A stretch of 16,204 bases of DNA, from the NCBI GenBank assembly GCA_018896395.1, contig JAHIMN010000004.1, positions 1 through 16,204 of the forward strand, in the 5' to 3' direction. The translations under genes were made by a program, and so were the position numbers. Below, piece after piece: positions 13,900 to 16,204 of this stretch (position 1 is the stretch's first letter; each line of letters begins with the position of its first letter). This DNA comes from Verrucomicrobiota bacterium (GTDB lineage: Bacteria; Verrucomicrobiota; Kiritimatiellia; JAAZAB01). The notes under the pieces were generated by a model. It saw only the letters and a list, made by a program, of their open reading frames with translations, had not been told where the DNA came from and did no database searches.

Positions 13900-14525
13900 T
13901 GTTCTCCGAAGATGAATTATTGCCGCTCTCGGCGCTTCAGCACCTGCTGTTCTGCGAACGGCAGTGCGCCCTGATTCATATCGAACAGGCATGGGAGGAA
14001 AACCGCCTGACGGCGGAAGGACGCGTCCTCCACGAACGTGTTCATGCGGCGGATGACGAGTCGCGCGGCGACGTGCGGATTGCGCGGGGCCTGCGTTTGC
14101 GTTCGTTGCGGCTGGGATTGATCGGCCAGGCGGATGTCGTTGAGTTTCATCGCCACGGCGACGCCTGGCTGCCTTTCCCCGTGGAATATAAACGCGGCAA
14201 ACCCAAAACCGGCATCTTCGATACGGTGCAGTTGTGCGCCCAGGCGCTTTGCCTGGAGGAAATGAAGAGCGTCACCATCACCGCCGGAGCGCTGTTCTAT
14301 GGAACCACCCGCCGTCGTTTGGATGTGGTTTTCGACCAGTCCTTGCGCGACCAGACCGCCTCCGCTGCGGATCGCTTGCATCGGCTGATTGAACGCGGTC
14401 TTACGCCGCCGGCAACGTATGAAAAGAAATGCGACAGTTGTTCGTTGTTTTCCCTGTGCCTGCCCAAATCGGCTGGCCGGAATAAGTCGGCGATGGCGTA
14501 TCTCAACCGGATGATAAACGCATGA
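13899..14525 (+). CDS. cas4: Cas4 exonuclease, adaptation module
   Basis: Cas4 is a RecB-like, iron-sulfur nuclease that trims prespacers so that they are taken next to the right PAM. An N-terminal cysteine lies in LLFCERQCALIH. The catalytic core includes GQADVVEFH and VEYKRGK with the downstream QLCAQALCLEEM segment. A C-terminal cysteine cluster KKCDSCSLFSLCLP supplies the other Fe-S ligands. The start is one of two adjacent ATGs (13896 or 13899). I prefer 13899 because GGAGG (13890-13894) is then four bases away; the first overlaps the four-helix-bundle stop. The 3' end overlaps cas1 by four bases (ATGA). Confidence 0.94.
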   Translation: MFSEDELLPLSALQHLLFCERQCALIHIEQAWEENRLTAEGRVLHERVHAADDESRGDVRIARGLRLRSLRLGLIGQADVVEFHRHGDAWLPFPVEYKRGKPKTGIFDTVQLCAQALCLEEMKSVTITAGALFYGTTRRRLDVVFDQSLRDQTASAADRLHRLIERGLTPPATYEKKCDSCSLFSLCLPKSAGRNKSAMAYLNRMINA

Positions 14526-15553
14526 AACGATTGCTTAACACGCTGTTTGTGACCACCCAGGGCGCCTACCTGTGCCACGAAGGGGAATCGGTGCTGGTGA
14601 AGGTGGAAAAAGAAACGCGCCTGCGGGTGCCCCTGCATATGCTCGGCGGCATTGTCTGCTTCGGTCAGGTGGCATGCAGTCAGCCGTTGATGGGTTTGTG
14701 CGGCGAACGCGGCGTCCTGATCAGCTTCCTGACCGAGCATGGCCGGTTCCTGGCCCGCGTGCAAGGACCGGTCTCCGGCAATGTGCTGTTGCGGCGCGAA
14801 CAGTATCGGCAGGCGGAGCGCCCGGACGCCTCCGCCGCCATTGCCCGCGCCGTGGTTCTGGGCAAGGTGGCAAATTGCCGAACAGTTTTGCAACGGGCTA
14901 CGCGTGACCACGCGGAAAAAATCGGCCGCGACGAAATCGAAGTCGCCACCCGTCGGATTGGACACCTGCTGAAGGAACTGGAAGAGCCGTTGCCTGTGGA
15001 CACCCTGAGAGGTAAGGAAGGCGACGCCGCCAACACATATTTCGGTGTGTTCAACCACCTGATTATCGCCCAGAAGGAGGCTTTCTTTTTCCATGCGCGC
15101 AGTCGGCGGCCGCCGCTGGACAATATGAACGCCCTGCTTTCGTTCCTCTACACGCTCCTGGTTCACGATGCGTCCGCCGCCCTGGAATCCGTGGGATTGG
15201 ATCCGCAGGTGGGATTCCTGCATGTGGAACGGCCCGGCCGTCCGAGCCTGGCCCTGGATCTGATCGAAGAATTCCGGCCATTTCTCGCGGATCGTCTGGC
15301 GCTTTCGCTGGTCAATCTGCGCCAGTTGCAGGGCAAGGATTTCGAGAAGACAGAGTCCGGCGCAGTGACAATGAGCGATGCGGCCCGCAAAGAATTGCTG
15401 ACCGCCTATCAGAAGCGAAAACAGGAGGAAATTCAGCATCCCTTCCTGGACGAGACGGTGTCTATTGGCCTGTTGTTTCATGTGCAGGCATTGCTGATGG
15501 CGCGTCATCTGCGCGGCGATTTGGACGGCTATCCGCCGTTTATCTGGAAATGA
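14522..15553 (+). CDS. cas1: Cas1 integrase, type I-C
   Basis: Cas1 with Cas2 inserts new spacers at the leader end of the array. The 343-aa length is normal for Cas1 of subtype I-C. The metal-binding residues are visible: the glutamate in RGKEGDAANTYFGVF, the histidine in VGFLHVERPGRPSLALDL, and the acidic residues in that segment and the following IEEFRP. A beta-rich N-terminal domain starts LLNTLFVTTQGAYL. The ATG overlaps the cas4 stop (ATGA, 14522-14525). It is followed by an 84-bp gap with two hairpins before cas2, the only sizeable gap in the operon. Confidence 0.96.
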   Translation: MKRLLNTLFVTTQGAYLCHEGESVLVKVEKETRLRVPLHMLGGIVCFGQVACSQPLMGLCGERGVLISFLTEHGRFLARVQGPVSGNVLLRREQYRQAERPDASAAIARAVVLGKVANCRTVLQRATRDHAEKIGRDEIEVATRRIGHLLKELEEPLPVDTLRGKEGDAANTYFGVFNHLIIAQKEAFFFHARSRRPPLDNMNALLSFLYTLLVHDASAALESVGLDPQVGFLHVERPGRPSLALDLIEEFRPFLADRLALSLVNLRQLQGKDFEKTESGAVTMSDAARKELLTAYQKRKQEEIQHPFLDETVSIGLLFHVQALLMARHLRGDLDGYPPFIWK

Positions 15554-15555
15554 AG

Positions 15556-15601
15556 CTGTCCCGTGTCTTAGCACGGGACAGAGACAGCGAAATTGCGCTG
15601 T
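15556..15601. repeat. Two adjacent hairpins between cas1 and cas2
   Basis: CTGTCCCGTG (15556-15565) and CACGGGACAG (15572-15581) form a perfect 10-bp stem. ACAGCG (15584-15589) and CGCTGT (15596-15601) form a second 6-bp stem immediately after. No run of T follows, so a classical terminator is not supported; a REP-like repeat or a processing/attenuation structure is possible. Confidence 0.6.
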
Positions 15602-15637
15602 AGCCTAAAGCAGGCGAATGAGGAAAGGAACTTCTTC

Positions 15638-15928
15638 ATGATGGTCTTGGTCAGTTACGATGTCAGCACGGTAGATAAGCGCGGTCAGACCCGTCTGCGC
15701 AAGGTGGCCAAGATTTGTCTGGATTATGGTCAACGGGTTCAGAACTCTGTTTTTGAATGCACCGTGGACCCCGCGCAATGGACAGCTTTCCGCCAACGAT
15801 TGGAAGATATTTATAATCCGGATCAGGACAGTCTGCGGTTCTATTATCTGGGGTCTAATTGGCAGCGGCGGGTGGAACATCTTGGCGCCAAAAAGGTGCC
15901 CAACTTGGAGGGCCCCCTTTTGATTTAG
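15638..15928 (+). CDS. cas2: Cas2, partner of Cas1
   Basis: Cas2 is the small ferredoxin-fold subunit bridging two Cas1 dimers. The protein starts MMVLVSYDVSTVDKRGQTRL and continues RKVAKICLDYGQRVQNSVFE, the standard Cas2 beginning, and ends KVPNLEGPLLI, at 96 aa. Two adjacent ATGs (15638, 15641) are both possible; AAGGA at 15625-15629 lies eight bases before the first. It has its own ribosome binding site after the hairpin-containing gap, so it is less tightly coupled than the upstream genes. It is followed directly by the CRISPR leader. Confidence 0.95.
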   Translation: MMVLVSYDVSTVDKRGQTRLRKVAKICLDYGQRVQNSVFECTVDPAQWTAFRQRLEDIYNPDQDSLRFYYLGSNWQRRVEHLGAKKVPNLEGPLLI

Positions 15929-16108
15929 CGTTCCGCGAACCGGGAACTGCCATCACTTCCTCAGAGGATTCGCGGAATCTGTTATGTGCACAAAGACAAC
16001 AAGATGCACTTGTAATGCTTTTTTGCGTTCTTTGAAAATTGAATAATGTGCGAGATTCGCGGATTACTGGTGCTTGTTTGTTAGAGATCAATGAGTTATA
16101 AATTAATG
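15929..16108 (+). promoter_or_regulatory. CRISPR leader with pre-crRNA promoter
   Basis: An AT-rich, gene-free stretch between cas2 and the first repeat. TTGTTT (16074-16079) and TATAAA (16097-16102), spaced 17 bases, would start transcription at about the first base of the first repeat. GATTCGCGGA occurs twice (15967-15976, 16054-16063), and the inverted form TTCCGCGAA (15931-15939) pairs with TTCGCGGAA (15969-15977) as a 9-bp stem. These repeated words may be binding sites for the adaptation machinery or a host factor. Confidence 0.7.
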
Positions 16109-16204
16109 GTCGCCCCCCGCGCGGGGGCGTGGATTGAAACGTTTTTGCGTCCCCACTTACGCGCGCCCGCGGTGGTCGCCCCCCGCGCGGGGGCGTGGAT
16201 TGAA
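16109..16204 (+). CRISPR. Start of a type I-C CRISPR array (two repeats, one spacer)
   Basis: A 32-base repeat (16109-16140), starting GTCGCCCC and ending GTGGATTGAAAC, is followed by a 34-base spacer (16141-16174). A second identical repeat starts at 16175, of which 30 bases are in the window. The repeat carries a 7-bp hairpin (CGCCCCC/GGGGGCG) and the ATTGAAAC end typical of type I-C repeats cut by Cas5c. The array lies just after cas2 in the usual orientation and continues beyond the right edge. The base before both copies is also G, so the repeat/spacer border could move by one or two bases. Confidence 0.97.

Noticed and set aside
14297..15574. Long (425-codon) open frame on the minus strand opposite cas1
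   Set aside because: It is antisense to a clear Cas1 and Cas4, its composition is rich in His and Gln as expected for the reverse of GC-rich coding sequence, and no domain is visible.

Overview
This 16.2-kb window looks like chromosomal DNA of a moderately GC-rich Gram-negative bacterium. The left part carries envelope genes: the C-terminal half of an LPS heptosyltransferase, a WaaE/KdtX-like core glycosyltransferase and the lipid II flippase MurJ. Intergenic DNA of the type 'catcgaacatccaacaccgaacatc', and short hairpins of the type 'ccgcc..ttagcgaa..ggcgg', recall genomes of the PVC superphylum (Kiritimatiellota/Verrucomicrobiota). That assignment is inference from general familiarity, not a database match.

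Layout, all genes on the + strand. (1) 1-3351: envelope genes (GT9 fragment, GT2, murJ), the first preceded by a long palindrome and containing several short tandem duplications. (2) 3352-5047: repeat-rich spacer, then a compact uvrC lacking about 100 residues between its UVR motif and RNase H-like domain. (3) 5048-6066: a Phd/YefM-type antitoxin and PIN toxin. The promoter lies inside a near-perfect palindrome, and a ~100-bp palindromic element flanked by a 9-bp direct repeat sits exactly at the antitoxin/toxin junction. (4) 6067-6342: about 280 bp without a convincing gene, ending in a promoter-like region. (5) 6352-15928: a tightly packed operon beginning with a Fic-domain protein whose stop overlaps the start of cas3 (ATGA). 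It continues as a type I-C CRISPR-Cas locus: cas3-cas5c-cas8c(/cas11c)-cas7c-[35-codon ORF]-[113-aa orphan]-[four-helix-bundle protein]-cas4-cas1-cas2. (6) 15929-16204: an AT-rich leader, a promoter abutting the first repeat, and the first two repeats of an array that continues past the window.

The expected parts of a I-C system are present: Cas5c for crRNA processing, Cas8c/Cas7c/Cas11c for Cascade (Cas11c from an internal start with an ideal Shine-Dalgarno), Cas3 for degradation, and Cas4-Cas1-Cas2 for spacer acquisition. Three things depart from the textbook locus. cas3 carries a one-base frameshift exactly at its Walker A motif, at a CCC-C sequence. A fic gene is translationally coupled to cas3. 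A small accessory cassette (micro-ORF, orphan beta-rich protein, Avd/S23-like four-helix bundle) is wedged between the interference and adaptation modules. This cassette, together with the Fic coupling, is the best candidate here for an undescribed extension of a CRISPR system.
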